Shown: piece after piece, positions 23,553 to 35,960 of the stretch
Layout: every line of letters starts with the position of its first letter
How positions within the stretch are numbered: the stretch's first letter is position 1
Source of the DNA: Neckera pumila
Lineage: Eukaryota > Streptophyta > Bryopsida > Hypnales > Neckeraceae
Direction of reading: 5' to 3'
DNA: 64,000 nucleotides
Assembly (NCBI GenBank): GCA_963969595.1
Contig: OZ018408.1
Location: 7,437,823 to 7,501,822 of the forward strand
Notes under the pieces: generated by a model
What the model saw: only the letters and a program-made list of their open reading frames with translations
Database searches by the model: none
Told to the model about the DNA's origin: nothing
Translations under genes and position numbers: made by a program

Positions 23553-24116
23553 TATGGTAGTTGTGTGCTCGGCCAAACTTTTTGCACTTCTTCTTCCTGA
23601 GCACATATCAGAGTATCAGCGAGGCGCAGAATCATAGCTCGCGGAACTCAATAAGTTCGTTTCGCGGTAACCGACATTCAGACTTTTGAACAATATTTCC
23701 TCAGAAACTTCTGGTACTAATTCAGTTGCTACGTGCAAAGTGACCCCAGAACTAGACGGAGGGGTAATCACGTAGCTCCGCTTTACTCCTTGTGGATGAC
23801 GCCATTCCTTTTGGAACTAAAATTCCAAGTCAACTCCACCATTCACCGCGTCAGTGCAGGACGACTGAAACGGCAATCCGTAGATTCTGTACACGACTGA
23901 ACGCACGAACTATCATGTGGAAAACCTAGGTGAATTTAATGGCTTCAGATCACCAAATTTGGGATATTCAATTTCAAGGAGCTCTACAAACTATGTCGGG
24001 AGTAGGTCTGAGGGTCCATTCAAGAGTCTCAAAAAGCGTTACTCTAGAAAATTAGCCACCCTGAACCCAAATATAGTCACAACTCAAAGGCCGAGCTTCA
24101 GGAAGTATGGGCTGAA

Positions 24117-24160
24117 GTATGGGCTGTGGGGACGTGTGGCACAGTCCCCACAGCCCATAC
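24117..24160. other. Perfect 17-bp stem hairpin
   Basis: GTATGGGCTGTGGGGAC (24117-24133) pairs exactly with GTCCCCACAGCCCATAC (24144-24160) around a 10-nt loop. A second GTATGGGCTG lies just upstream. No run of T follows, and no neighbouring gene explains it. Confidence 0.75.
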
Positions 24161-25532
24161 GAAAACCACAGGTTTAATCACAGCATAGATACCTGGCCGA
24201 CAGTAGCCTGATAGAGCACTCAGCAATTGAATTTAAGTTCGCAGATTTGTCACTCCAAAATCCGTCATGGATTTCTTCACTTCGATTAAATGCAATCCGG
24301 AAAACCGGCCCACGATCGTTCCAAAAATACAATTTCAACATTCATTCTAAGCAACAACTAATAATAAATCGGTCATGACCCCGACTCACAAATCGAGTAC
24401 AAATATATGATCTAGATGTCAATTAGTGCCCGCAGAGCTTGAGATAAGGTGCGAGTTGGATGAACAAGCGTCTGAAATGTGCTATCAATTGACGAAATGA
24501 ACCCGGCCGGGGCGCTTCAGTTCACGACGTCTGACAATTCGTTCACCTGCGAATGAAGAATCGATCAGCGACAGAACTCAAAGCCTTTGACTTTCGTATG
24601 ACAATTGACTTCTGACAGCATTTGACTTTCGAGTACACCATTACGGATTCCTCTTGGATTATTTTTGGTCGATTCGCTGCATCCCCTCCCGCTGCACTGG
24701 AAATGTTGAGCGAGAGACAGGCTGTGAGTCGCTCATGACAGTGTATATTTTTTGCACATGCTATACCAGATTAACCCTAGTTGACTATATTTTTATGCAA
24801 TGAGAGGCACAGTGAGAAGATAAGACTGCACCAATCGAAGATAACTTACTTACGCATCCGTTGGAGGATTCGGAGGCATGGCCATTGGAACCAGCTGTAT
24901 GCGATCGTGGTAATGAAAGTGGTAATGAGCTGTCATCTTGGAGGCTACGGCATTGAAGTATCAGCTACCAGCGCAGGCGAGACAGAGCCTCCTAAAAATT
25001 ACCATTCGTGGGCGAATAACATTGCGGTGGATTTTTAAGCTAGAGCCCACTCGCTTTGCCGTAGCTCTTACTGTAATTGCAAGTGTTGAATCGAAATACA
25101 CTCCTTAGTATTCGATCAATGGAAGTATGGCAGACTGCAGTGAAATTGGCGCCGACGGTTTCAGTTCGAAGACTCTTGGCATTTCTTCAATGGGGCAACT
25201 TCCTAGTTTTCCAATGAGAGCTGTCATTGGGCATTGAAACGTCACAACCTTGTCGCTGTGAGCTGATAAAACTAGATATCGAACTTATCGATTACGGGTC
25301 GCAAGACAGTCATTGATATTGAAATTTCTAGAACAATAGAGAACTTAAATTTTAGCCAATCTCGGGAGCGCCAGAGCTGATAGCTGAAGACATGTGCGGA
25401 GCAGTGCACTCTCCGCAAAAATGAAAAAGGCAATATGTAAGTTACCAGGCATCTAGGACATGACATTCATATCAGCAGGTGTGCAGCAAACTGGAGAAAT
25501 GTACCTGCAGAGGTGCCTCCCTTCACATCGTA

Positions 25533-25784
25533 CACTGGGAACTTCTGCCACTTTATGCCGTGCCTAAAGGGGGGTCTACTGTGCATCTCTGGTTCGGGCT
25601 GAGGTTCGGAAGACCGCAGGAACCTGAGTTCCGCGCACTTTGAGCGTCAATTGAGACCTAATGCGTACAAAAATGGGCCAAAAGGGGGAGCAAAAGTTTC
25701 GGGTTTAGCGTACAAAAATGGGCCAAAAGGGGGGCCTAACTGTTCACAAGTTAGCCCAGCATAAAGTCTTCAAAGTTCCCAGTG
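25533..25784. mobile_element. CACTG-ended MITE, second copy, target duplication GTA
   Basis: A 252-bp relative of the element at 21969-22231, with the same CACTGGGAACTT...AAGTTCCCAGTG ends and the same internal ACAAAAATGGGCCAAAAGGGG pair. It is flanked on both sides by GTA (25530-25532 and 25785-25787), a perfect 3-bp target-site duplication. It lies about 270 bp before the broken gene duplicate. Confidence 0.8.
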
Positions 25785-26054
25785 GTAGCGGACCTCTAGT
25801 AATTTTGAACAACATTTCGCGCAACCCCTCATCACTCGATTGTAGTCATCGTACCCTGCGCTACCATCTTTGCTGGAGTGCCGGAAGGATGCAATTAACT
25901 TCGGGCCGTGCACCTACAAAAAGTAAACGTTGACAATTCGGCACAGCTCAGTTTCGAAGTTGGAACGGTCCGATCTCACCACCGTCGGGCAAAATTTTCG
26001 TATTGACCTGCCTTGGTGCCCATGGGCATCGATCGAACCAACCGGCTCAACAGT

Positions 26055-26674
26055 TAATTACGACGGGAACATCTGGAAGAACTGGTGCGAGAAGAGCTTG
26101 AGCGACGACATCTTCACTGTGGCAAGTGCGGCTATTGCTGTCCCGTGACCCTGAAGGGTGATGAGGCCACCTGCAGGTATGCATTGTGCTGAACGACAGA
26201 TCAGTGAAGAATTTGAACCTTTGTGGTTTTGTAGTTAGAACTTGTTGACTGCTATACTACAGGTCCGTCATCATTTTTGGATGATTGGAGATTAATTGCA
26301 GCAAGATGAGTAAATTTTTGCACCACTCGATCAGTACGTCCTGAGTTCAATCTTACTGGCTAGTTAACTCACTGGTTTTCCGTTGCATTCTTTTGCAATG
26401 CGTTTTTTGGGGCATTTTGTCTTCCGAGGTTATCTAGCTAGCTTCCGTCGAGTCAAGATCGATCGATGCATTCGATGGCGAGGTGTTACTTGGTAGCTAG
26501 GTCGGCAGATCGTCGTGATTTAGGTTGCATGTGCTGCATATGCGCAATTAATACTTTTCTAGACGCTGACATTCTGTGGATTGCTTTGGGTTGGCCGGCG
26601 TATGCGGGCAGCAGTGCAAGGCTGGCACCAAGTACGACAGCGTGAGCGATTGCTGCATTCCAATCAACAACTAA
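26055..26674 (+). pseudogene. Truncated duplicate of the cysteine-rich protein gene
   Basis: This copies the last repeat and final exon of the gene at 20953-22528. The exon 2 remnant is 26055-26176 and the exon 3 remnant about 26593-26674. The signal peptide and first two repeats are absent. NIWKNGCEKSL has become NIWKNWCEKSL; one base is lost in the segment encoding FNCGKCG, shifting the frame; and the intron 2 acceptor (TGGCAG) is deleted, fusing TTGGC to CGGCG. Similarity continues through the 3' flank to about 27.05 kb, so this was a DNA-level segmental duplication and not a retrocopy. It cannot make the protein. Confidence 0.85.
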
Positions 26675-27050
26675 GTTACTGAGCAGCCGGGCAACCAGCT
26701 CGAGAAGAGGGACTGCTCTAGGCTAAATTTCTAGCATATTTAATCATCGAATAATCGGAACGCCCTGTTGCCCGGCCGGCCATGCGCAGTATAATTTGAA
26801 ACAGTTAGGAGATTGATTGAATCAAAGGGATGTGGAGGCTGCAGTCTTGTGAATCGCAAGGCAAGTCTGTCGCTTGATGTTCCCGTGAGATCAGGATTTC
26901 ACTTCAGTGTCACTTAGTTCATCGGGTCATATTTTGGTGGGGATCGACATGGTTTGATGGTCCGGTTTCGTTTGTGCGTGCCCGAGCTGGTTTGTGAACT
27001 ATCAATAAGCCAGGCGCAGTTTGTTATATTATTGCAAGTTCTGTTTCCTC

Positions 27051-28792
27051 AGAGTGCGTCTAAACGGCGACTTGATGCAATTCCTTTCAATTCATGACGT
27101 ACTGAACTTCAGAAGCAACTGAATGTATCTGTTGTCGAGAGCGCTAGCTAACTAGTCCATCTTCAAACTGCGTAGTTACACAGGTCAATTACTCTGTTTT
27201 ATCTTGTCCGAATTAATCTGGCTGTGTCAAATGGTTTGTATAATACAGATTCCGTTTGTAATGATCGCCTTACGTAAGCGTACACCTGCCGTCATGACAC
27301 ATCTACTAATACTGTCTTGGTGACATGCAATAGTCACAGTTCTTACACACACGTTAGTTACGTGGACCGTCCAACAAGCTTTCGTACTAACCAAGACTAA
27401 CCAAGAGTACAAGCATGTGTACAGTAACAGAAGCTAATTCATTTGATTTCTTTGAAAGTATCTGAGAGCCATTTATTGATTCATTAGAAATGTAGAATCC
27501 TTTGCGGTACCCTGTTCAAAGCTTAATCTGTTCTGTCACACTACCAATCTTATGTCTCAACAATGTGATAATAAAAAATGTTAACAAGTGGCAAGATCTT
27601 GAGTATTTCTTTAATATCGCTTTTACATGGAACACTATCGATGGTCACAATGTTGCATAAATCTCTGTAATCACATGAATTTCAGGAGCCTGGGATATGA
27701 ATTCAAAGAGGTCTGAATGTAAAGCCATCGCCACACGAAGACTGTGGATCTTGATGCAGAATTCTTTGCGTTCAAGTATGAAGCTGATCGAAGGACAAAC
27801 CAGGCCATTAGAATTCTAAATCATATCACATTCCGCCTCCTCCAGAACAGAAAGGACAGAAAATCCATCGTGACCAGCATCGACATCAGCGACCTTTCAA
27901 TGAACTCCTCTGAACCGACCACCTTGATAATGCAAAAGATACGATTTGCTCCTCCTATGGGCACAACATCCGGCCACTGCGCTTGGACGCAAATGATACT
28001 CCCAACACTCCTGGCGCGCGCCTGCATGCCGGTAGATCCAAAACCCTGCATCGCCGCAGACACCTGCGAAGGAACTTATTCTTGCGCTTCTTTCCACAAG
28101 ATATTTCAGTTTACCATAGTGGTAATGTAACAGAGTTTACCACTTTGAAAGTGTTAAAGGTACTTAGTTTATTGCAATAATTATAGTAGTAAACTGAAAT
28201 AATCTTCTTATGTTCGATTGTTTTCAAACTCATAACATTCACTAGCTCTACAGTGATGGTGTGATATATTCCACACCCCAACAGTGCTTCATCAGTAACT
28301 ACTGATGAATTAGACAGGTGGAGGATGTAGAGGCACACTATCACTGTAGAACCAAGGCAACATTTGCTACTGAATGTTATGCCTAGCCAATATGATACTG
28401 CCCCGTTTGTGGGAAAAAATTTAGAAAATTAAAATCCCTGCAACCATTCCCCGTATTACTTGAGGCGATCGACTCCAGGCTCTGTTTCAGAGATGAGACA
28501 GAAAGACCCCCACAGGGTGAGATCCCCCCAGCTAGCTTCCAGAACCCAGACCCCGAATTTTTTTTTTCTTATCTCATCTGGTTTAACAACGGATGTGGGT
28601 TTTGTGTTTGCCACTATATCGTATATGGATTCCATATCTAGCTTCCATATTTCTGTAGTTATATCTGCACATGTTGAATACCTGATATGTATCCAGATGT
28701 ATATTCATCATATGCCATGTCCGTATATCTGACGTGGATCCCAATAAATAAATCTATCAAGATTTATTTGAAGGGGGTGCTTAGTATTTATG
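27051..28792. other. Spacer with an unassigned GC-richer block
   Basis: About 27740-28130 is GC-richer with overlapping frames on both strands (128 aa plus, 80 aa minus); neither resembles a known family and neither has splice or repeat support. The remainder is AT-rich. Confidence 0.35.
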
Positions 28793-28970
28793 ATAGTGAA
28801 CACAAGTTCACTATTTAACAATCGTTTTCACTATTTAACAATTGTTCACTAGATAACAATTGTTAAATAGTGAACTTGTGTTCACTATTTAAAAATTGTT
28901 AAATTGTGTTCACTATTTAACAATCTATTTTTTATTTTTTTCTTATCTCATTGGTAAATAGTGAACACAA
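28793..28970. repeat. Cluster of inverted TTCACTATTTAACAAT repeats
   Basis: GTGAACACAAGTTCACTATT, its inverse and several TTCACTATTTAACAATT copies alternate in direct and inverted orientation, ending with AATAGTGAACACAAGG. The block can form several alternative hairpins. Confidence 0.65.
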
Positions 28971-29531
28971 GGTGTTTATTAGAGAAAATTTCAAGCCTTC
29001 AAAGGGCTCCTCCACATCCCTCCGAAGTCTGAAGTACCTTGAAATTTGAATTTTTGGTGCAGTTGAAATTGCAATGACAGTGGCGCAGGAATTGAGTTTT
29101 ACAAGTTTAAAATAAAATAAAATAAAAAATAAAAATGCAAAAATTTGATTGTTTCAGCGAGTAATCAGCTTATCTGACTGCTCACTGGGGAACTTTTTCA
29201 AACTGATAGACCAAGCTTGGAAATAGTTTGGTTTGTCAATCTGGAATAGTCTTCCAAAGGGTTTAAATTATTTGTAATATCTTATAGACCCCTTACCAAT
29301 TTTTCATTCTTTGACATCCACTAAGAAACACTAAAACTTCTCTAATAACACGTCTGTTGGTCTCTCACCGTGAAAGTAGGAATGTCTATAGTTCTAGACA
29401 TGCACTAAAAATAGAAATGCTTATAGATACTCAATATTACAACCAATGATTAGGTTGGCATTCTTTGACAATTGATTAATTTTCCTTAGTAGAAATTGAG
29501 TAGTGATAGAACAAAGAAACAATCCATGAAA

Positions 29532-29818
29532 CATTAGAAGAGATTTGAGGGCATTGGAGGGCCGTTTCAAGCCCGTTCTCTAATTTGGCCAGATCTATGA
29601 ATAGCCGGTACGGGCTGTTAGAAAAAAAAATTTCAAAAAAAAAAAAAAAAAAAAATTCTCTCCCAAATATCATTTTAGGCCAATTTTTTTTTTTTTTTTT
29701 TTTGGAAAATGACGTGGCACTCTCTCAACCACATCAGCCTAGCAGCTTTCTTGCGTTCCACAGCGTAGGAACGCAGGTGAACTCGCGAGCTCTTGGAGGC
29801 CTCAAATCTCTTCTAATG
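29532..29818. mobile_element. MITE with ATTAGAAGAGATTTGAGG ends and poly(A)/poly(T) core
   Basis: Left end ATTAGAAGAGATTTGAGGGC, right end GGCCTCAAATCTCTTCTAAT. The interior holds a run of about 20 A (29635-29654) and a run of about 22 T (29682-29703) that can pair. No coding capacity. Confidence 0.6.
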
Positions 29819-29904
29819 AGATCCACAAATAGTTTAAGTTGTCGCATGTAGGTCTCTTTGTACATTAATGTATTAGTAGAAAGGTGGTCTTAAGAATCAG
29901 TCTA

Positions 29905-30150
29905 TAGTGTCAAAGCATTGATCTATAGGCCTATTTGGGTACCAAGCTAGTGTCCAAAGGGGCCTCTAGAACCAAGCTATAATGTCAAAGTAAAATTTTA
30001 GAGGCCCATTTGGGTACCAATTAAGCTAGTATCTAAACAGGCCTCTACAACTAAACTATAGTGTTAGTGTACGATTCTAAAGACCCATTTGGGTACTAAG
30101 TTAGTATCCAAACAAGCCTCTAGGACTAAGCTATATTGTCAAAGCATGAT
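29905..30150 (+). repeat. Three diverged tandem units of about 75-85 bp
   Basis: The blocks GGCCTATTTGGGTACCAAGC, GGCCCATTTGGGTACCAATT and GACCCATTTGGGTACTAAGT are each followed by AGTRTCYAAA and GGCCTCTA-like sequence and a CTATA(A/G)TGTCAAAG block. Confidence 0.65.
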
Positions 30151-30968
30151 TAAGTGATTGCACAAAACATTACAGAAAATTTCAACCAATGGGAGGGCCT
30201 CCAAGCATTTATGACAATGTGCATTAAGAGAAGAAATAAGCCCAAAAAGCAATCAAAAATCTGTAAGGTAAGAAATCAGCGTGTACACCCTGTTGGAATT
30301 CCAATTCAAAAAAAAATTGGGAAAAAAAAAAAAAAAAAAAACTCCTGTAATTGCACATCCGCTAAAAGTCAAACAACCCTCCACAGGGTCCAAATTTCTT
30401 GTAATGCACATATACTATTTTCTATTACATATCTCTAGCTAATCTATTTTTTGGCTATAACTTTTGCTCTTTGGCTCTAAATGTCTAGAAATTTGTAAGC
30501 AAGTTATTTAAGATTATTGTATGACTAATCTAATTTTTGTAATTTAAAAAAAATTTACTTCCAAAAAATAGACCCCAATTGTGTAGAAGTCCACAAAATT
30601 AGCTTGTTCCTACTTGCATTTTGAAATAGTCATAGAAAAACTTTATTTTGGTGGTTTCTTGGTGAATGACCATCTCCATAGAATAGCTACAAATGTCCAA
30701 TTTTTTATTTTTCTATTTTATTTTTTGTATTTTTTATTAATGAAAACATCAAAATATCTATTTTCTTGAGATTTGGCACTTTTCATTAGAGAAAAATCCA
30801 ACCCTCCCAAGGGCTGCTCCGCAAACCCCTTCAGAACCCTGAAATTTAGTTTTAAGGGACTAAAAACATAGTTTTCTCCCTATTTCCGCGCAACAATTTT
30901 TACTGTGACAGTGGTGTAGGAACCAAAACTTGCGAATAAAAAATTAAATTAAAAAATAATTAACCTTA

Positions 30969-30999
<31 letters not shown>

Positions 31000-32425
31000 T
31001 TGCAAAATCTGATTGCTCTAGTGAGCAGAATATCTAAAAGAATCCCACTATTAGGATGGACATATCTCAATTCTATTTTTGAACTATTAAAATTTTAATA
31101 TTTTTTATTTTTCTTAAATATTCTTTAATAAAAAATATTTAGCCCTCAAATCTTGACTGTACAAAATATTTACCATAAATAATTTAAAGTTTGAAAACCA
31201 CATATATAAAATTTTATTTTATTTTGGACACTAACAAATTAAAATCTACTTTGTCAATGTTTTTGAAATTCTTACCACACATTTTCATACAAATCTATGC
31301 AAGATCCTACAATCAAATAATGTAAAAAAATAGTTTTTTTCTCATTGTAGCTTTGTACACTAGTAATGGCAATTTTGCAATGCCGATGGCAAATTTCATT
31401 AAAATGGTGATATTCCATACGCCATTTTTAGATTGCATGGTCTAAAGTATCTAGGATAGATATAGATTCCAGACCGTGTGGTTTGAATTGTAGAAGCGCC
31501 AAAATTGCGGAATGGCGCCATTTTAATGAAAGTTGCCATAATGTCTTTTGATAAAACATAGTCATGAACTTCGATATGTTACTATTACATCTACGTCCAA
31601 CACTATGCATTGTAATAATGTAACAAAACACCATGCTGACTCCAATAGTGACCTTTGTTTGCTAATAATGAATTATAAAATAGAAAATTTGGTTATATAC
31701 AAAATCTCACAACCTTTATGAACTCTTGAAAAATTTAAAGTTTGCCTTCAAGACAACAAAACTAAGTACATTGCTATGATGTTTTAATACTTCTACTTAA
31801 AATTACTCATTTCCAATGTATTTTGCAACAAATGATAAATTCTTAAGACTTTCCAAACTTCTAAGTGCCTTTCAATTCTTGTGTTGAAATGATTTAACTT
31901 TGGAATTCAAACTATAAAAAATGTTTCTTTAATTATGGAAGAGTTTCTTTATTTTCTGTCAGAGTTTACATAAATGTAAAAGCCTTCAAATAAAATTTTC
32001 TTTGTTTTTTCGAAATAAATCTCCAAATTTAACAAAACTTTGAACTTGCTTCAAATTTTGCCTAATTACATACAAAGTTGACTCAAGTGACTTAGGATCG
32101 GGATAGGATAAAAGATAAATTTAGTAAAAAACTTTCCTTCAAATAAATAAATAAGTCATTGCTATACTTGCCTCTGATGTTTTTTAATCTACAATTTTTC
32201 ACTGCCACTTTTCTTTTGAGAAAACTCAAAGGCTATGTTTTATTAAAAGTTTTATTCTTTCAAAAATAACCAAATTCTTGTCATATTTTGAGACCAATAG
32301 ACAAAGTTATCTACACTGAATAGTTATCTACACTGATTAAGGGAACCCATACTAATTAACTGACATCCCACACTATATAAATATCTACCGTGGGTTGTAC
32401 ATCTTGTCTCAAATATGTGCAGTTT
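30151..32425. other. AT-rich repeat-derived spacer
   Basis: Includes long A runs (30.32, 30.98 kb), a block near 30.78 kb (TTAGAGAAAAATCCAACCCT) resembling 28.98 kb, and the inverted repeat at 31386-31539. No genes. Confidence 0.4.
31386..31539. repeat. Hairpin-forming inverted repeat (MITE-like)
   Basis: ATGGCAAATTTCATTAAAAT at the left is answered by ATTTTAATGAAAGTTGCCAT at the right, each followed inward by GCCATT and CGCC-type blocks. The total is about 154 bp. Confidence 0.55.
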
Positions 32426-32429
32426 TTAA

Positions 32430-33347
32430 CCCCTAAAGTTCCATGACTATGTTTTCATCGAAAACACTCAAAAATTGCCATTTTTAGTACAAGTACCAAA
32501 TTTTTGAAAAAATAACTTTTTTGACACCTGTAACCATAGGATCTTATAGTAAACTAGTTTTAGAAGATGGGGAAAAAATTTCAAAATTCTCCGCCATGCA
32601 CATTGGAAGATATTAGCATTTGAATTGGCAAAAATCCTTTTTTTGTTCCTACAAAAAAACAAGGTAGCTGCACTTCACAAGGTCACATTTGTATGAAAAA
32701 ATGTCCAAAATGGTGGAGCTTCTTTTGAATTATTTTTTCTAAACAAGTTGGCTACATGCATAAAAAATTTCAAATAATTTGGAATTGTACAACATATACA
32801 AAAAAATTATTAGTAGAAAGAAGTAGAGAATGATCCAAAATACTAAATTGTTAAGAATTTAATTATGGAATTGAAAAACGTCAATCCCAATGGTTGTAAT
32901 GTTTTAATAAACAATCTAAATCCTATGATTTTTTTTTTTTTTTAAATATTAAAAATTGAGTTAAATAAACAACTACAAAGTTTATTTCAAAGTAAAGAAT
33001 TTGTAATTGCCCGCAAACTAGAAAACCTCATAACTTTTTACTCATTCCTTGAATGGAATGATTCAAAGCTTCCCACGTATATATCACTCTAGAAAACCAA
33101 AATTTTTATTTTTGAAAAAAGTGATTTTTTCAGGCCTGCCCAAATTGCCCGCTTGGTGAAAAAAATAACATATTAGGCCATAACTTTTGACTCCTATTTT
33201 GAAATGTCATGAAATTTAGTGCACATGAAAGATATTCCTTGTCTCTACCTTGTATTAAAATTTCAACTTAAAATATGAAAATCTCTAGTTCCAGGTACCT
33301 GCCCAAAATTACTATGTTGCTAAAAATAGCAGGTTGGTCCTTTAGGG
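32430..33347 (+). mobile_element. TTAA-flanked MITE (piggyBac-like ends), copy 2
   Basis: It begins TTAA then CCCCTAAAGTTCC, and ends GGTTGGTCCTTTAGGG followed by ATCA, so the right TTAA is degraded. It is the same length as copy 1. The internal block AACACTCAAAAATTGCCATT and the end block CAGGTACCTGCCCAAAAT match copy 1 and the remnant at 700-2040. Confidence 0.65.
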
Positions 33348-33729
33348 ATCAAAGAAAGGTCCCTTTAATTATTTGGTCCCCTTAATATCCTTATTCAAGT
33401 GTAGATATCACCTAAGTTTTATATAAACTAGTATGTCCTACGTCATTGCTATAATATAATAAAAGAAAGAAAAAATTAAATTAAATTTTTAATTTGGTTA
33501 AAAAATTTGTATTAAAAAAATAAATTTTATTTGTTGTTGTGAGTTGGAATGCCACAAACCAAATTCTATGCACCTCTAGTTTGTTGCAGTTTGAGAGGTT
33601 GAATTCTTGATACAATAGAAAGCTCTATGCATGAAGGAGTACAAAGGCTTTGTTTCATTGCATTTAGACATGTGATGTAAAAATTGTGATTTTCCAAAAT
33701 AAAAGATCATTGAATTAATTTTTTATTTA

Positions 33730-33955
33730 AAAAAAAATTCAAAAATTCATAACTTTCAAAAAGTCGGTCTAAATGCCACAAAATTAGTAAAGTTTGTGCA
33801 TCTCTCTCACATACAACTTTCCAATGAAACAAATCCGTGCACCATCTTTGTAAAAGACTTTCCAATGGTACCAAGCATGTGACTGAAAAACACACAGTTT
33901 AGGAGATCTCATCATAATAATCAAACAAAAAACAAACAATCTAGCTTATGATATG
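33730..33955 (-). repeat. Dispersed repeat with (TTTG)n head, copy 2
   Basis: On the minus strand it carries AGATCTCCTAAAC, a CATTGGAAAG block, GTGCACGGATTTG and GAAAGTTATGAATTTTTGAA in the order of the copy at 4040-4225. It is more diverged, with only a short A/C-rich remnant of the head. Confidence 0.45.
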
Positions 33956-34363
33956 GTCTAGTGGACCTTGTGCCATTGCTACAATAAAATATAAAATTAT
34001 AAATAATTTTCTATAATTTAGGATCCAAAAATAACTCAAAAATTCATAACTTTCACAGTGTAAATGGGTTGTTGCAAGAATGACCTTCCGTTTTTGTTCC
34101 ATTTTGGCTAATAGTTCCAATACTATGAGCTTTTGCACACAAATTTTTAAAAATGAAATAAAATAAGGATAATTAGTATAATATTAAAAATAGCATATTA
34201 CCAAAATTTCAGACTTAAAAAAATCTAGGTCAAAAGTTATTTACAAAGAAAAGTGAGCTGAAATTTTGAAGAAAATACATATTTTGACGTTTTAATTTGT
34301 AAAAATAGGAAAAATTGTTTTCAAAGAAACTAAAAATTGGCCATTTGGGCAGACCTTATGGTA

Positions 34364-35128
34364 CGGTGACTTACAAAAATAGTTGACACCCCATAAAAAT
34401 CATTCTTTTAAATTGAGAAATTAGAATTATAAAGTGAAATTTGGACATAATCTTATACAAAAGGGATGCTACCTTCTTGTTCAATTTAACTTAAAACGGA
34501 ATATATTTAGACCTATTTTTATTTTGATGAAATTTTGCTTGAAAAAAAAACTTTTTGTAAGAAGCCAAAATGTCTAATTCCTTTCCATGGGAAGAATGTA
34601 CATCTTGAACAGAATCACATTTTACAAGTTTCATAAATTGTGGATTTTTCCTGAATAAAATATAATGGACTGAAATTTGACCCTAAAATTTTGATTTTCT
34701 TATATTTTACTCTATAAATCACAAAAAAATATATTTCAGATACGTATATTTGTTTTATGCTATTCTTAAAAATTTGAATTTTTTTTGTGATTTATAGAAT
34801 AAAATATAAGAAAATCAAAATTTTAGGGTCAAATTTCAATCCTTTATATTTTATTCATGAAACTTGTAACATGTGATTCTATTCAAGATGTACATTCATC
34901 CCATGGAAAGGAATTTGACATTTTGGCTTCTTACAAAAAGTTTTATTTTCAAGCAAGATTTTCATCAAAATAAAAATAGGTCTAAATATAGTCCATTTTA
35001 AGTGAAATTGAATAAGAAAGTAGCATCCCTTTTGTATAAGAGCATGTCCAAATTTCACTTCATAATTCTAATTCCTCAATTTAAGAAATTGATTTATATG
35101 GAATGACAACTACTTTTGTGAGTCACTG
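34364..35128. mobile_element. 765-bp foldback element with TA flanks (Tc1/mariner-like)
   Basis: Two arms of about 370 bp are inverted copies around a loop near 34735-34780. The ends read CGGTGACTTACAAAAATAGT and, inverted, CAGTGACTCACAAAAGTAGT, with TA directly outside each (34362-34363, 35129-35130). TA targets and CAGTG-type ends fit Tc1/mariner non-autonomous elements (established). The transcript would fold into a very long duplex. No open reading frame. Confidence 0.75.
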
Positions 35129-35769
35129 TAAAGAAATTTCACAAAAAAATGATCTTGAAACCATATTCAATTTTCAGAAGTGCGTTCGCACGGGAGCCCT
35201 CTTTGCATGGACATAGAGGATATAGAGTAAAATATTTTTTAATGCCCCTTGGTAGAAACATAACTTTCTACTATGGAAATAACCATAGAAATTTTAGCTC
35301 AAAATCACTTAATTTAGGGATTCCTTACGTAGTAAAAATCCTAAAATTCAAAACGTGACATATTAGTTTAAATTATTTTTAAATACAAACTGATTTTTGA
35401 ATATTTTTGAAAAATATGAAATATGATCAAACTCAAAAGAAGCTTCGCTAATAAAAATTTCAAATTCATTGAAGTCATGCTTCAAAAGTTATTGCAAAAG
35501 GAAGTTTCGGCACTCCTTTTGTGACAATGTTTTTATACCGGTCTTTCTTGCAATCACCCAAATCTAAAAGCCACAAAACAGAGCCCATGTACTCTTAAAA
35601 CGGACTATATTTGTGGTAGAGAACCTTTTGATGGTACCAAGAATGCAAGCGGGAGGCGCATGATCCAAAATATCTCACCATTATAAAAAATAGAAAAAAA
35701 AAGCAAACAACTTGACTTAAGGTAGGGACTAGATAGTGTGTTGTTGCCATGGTCAAAAGTAATATTCTA

Positions 35770-35960
35770 ATTTTTGAAACTCAAATTAACTCAAAATTTC
35801 ATGACTTTCATCTTATAGGTCGGAATATTATGAAATAAAGCCCGTGCACCCTTTGTTGCCAAGCGCTTTCCGATAGTACTAAAAACACGACCAAAGAATA
35901 TACGGTTCGGGAGATCTCAGCATAACAAACAAACAAGCAAAACAAAACAAACAGCCTGTC
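35770..35960 (-). repeat. Dispersed repeat with (TTTG)n head, copy 3
   Basis: On the minus strand: TTTGTTTGTTATGCTGAGAT, CTCCCGAACCGT, ATCGGAAAGCGC, GGTGCACGGGC and GATGAAAGTCATGAAATTTT in the shared order. Confidence 0.5.

Larger units (their letters stand above)
22914..25529. other. Spacer after the cysteine-rich gene
   Basis: Moderate GC content. Contains the possible reverse transcriptase scrap and the 17-bp hairpin. No gene recognised. Confidence 0.4.

Noticed and set aside
27744..28130. 128-aa plus-strand frame as a gene
   Set aside because: No recognisable family; overlapping frames of similar quality on the other strand.
29635..29703. Poly(A) as a retroposon tail
   Set aside because: It faces a poly(T) inside an element with inverted ends, so it is part of the MITE core.
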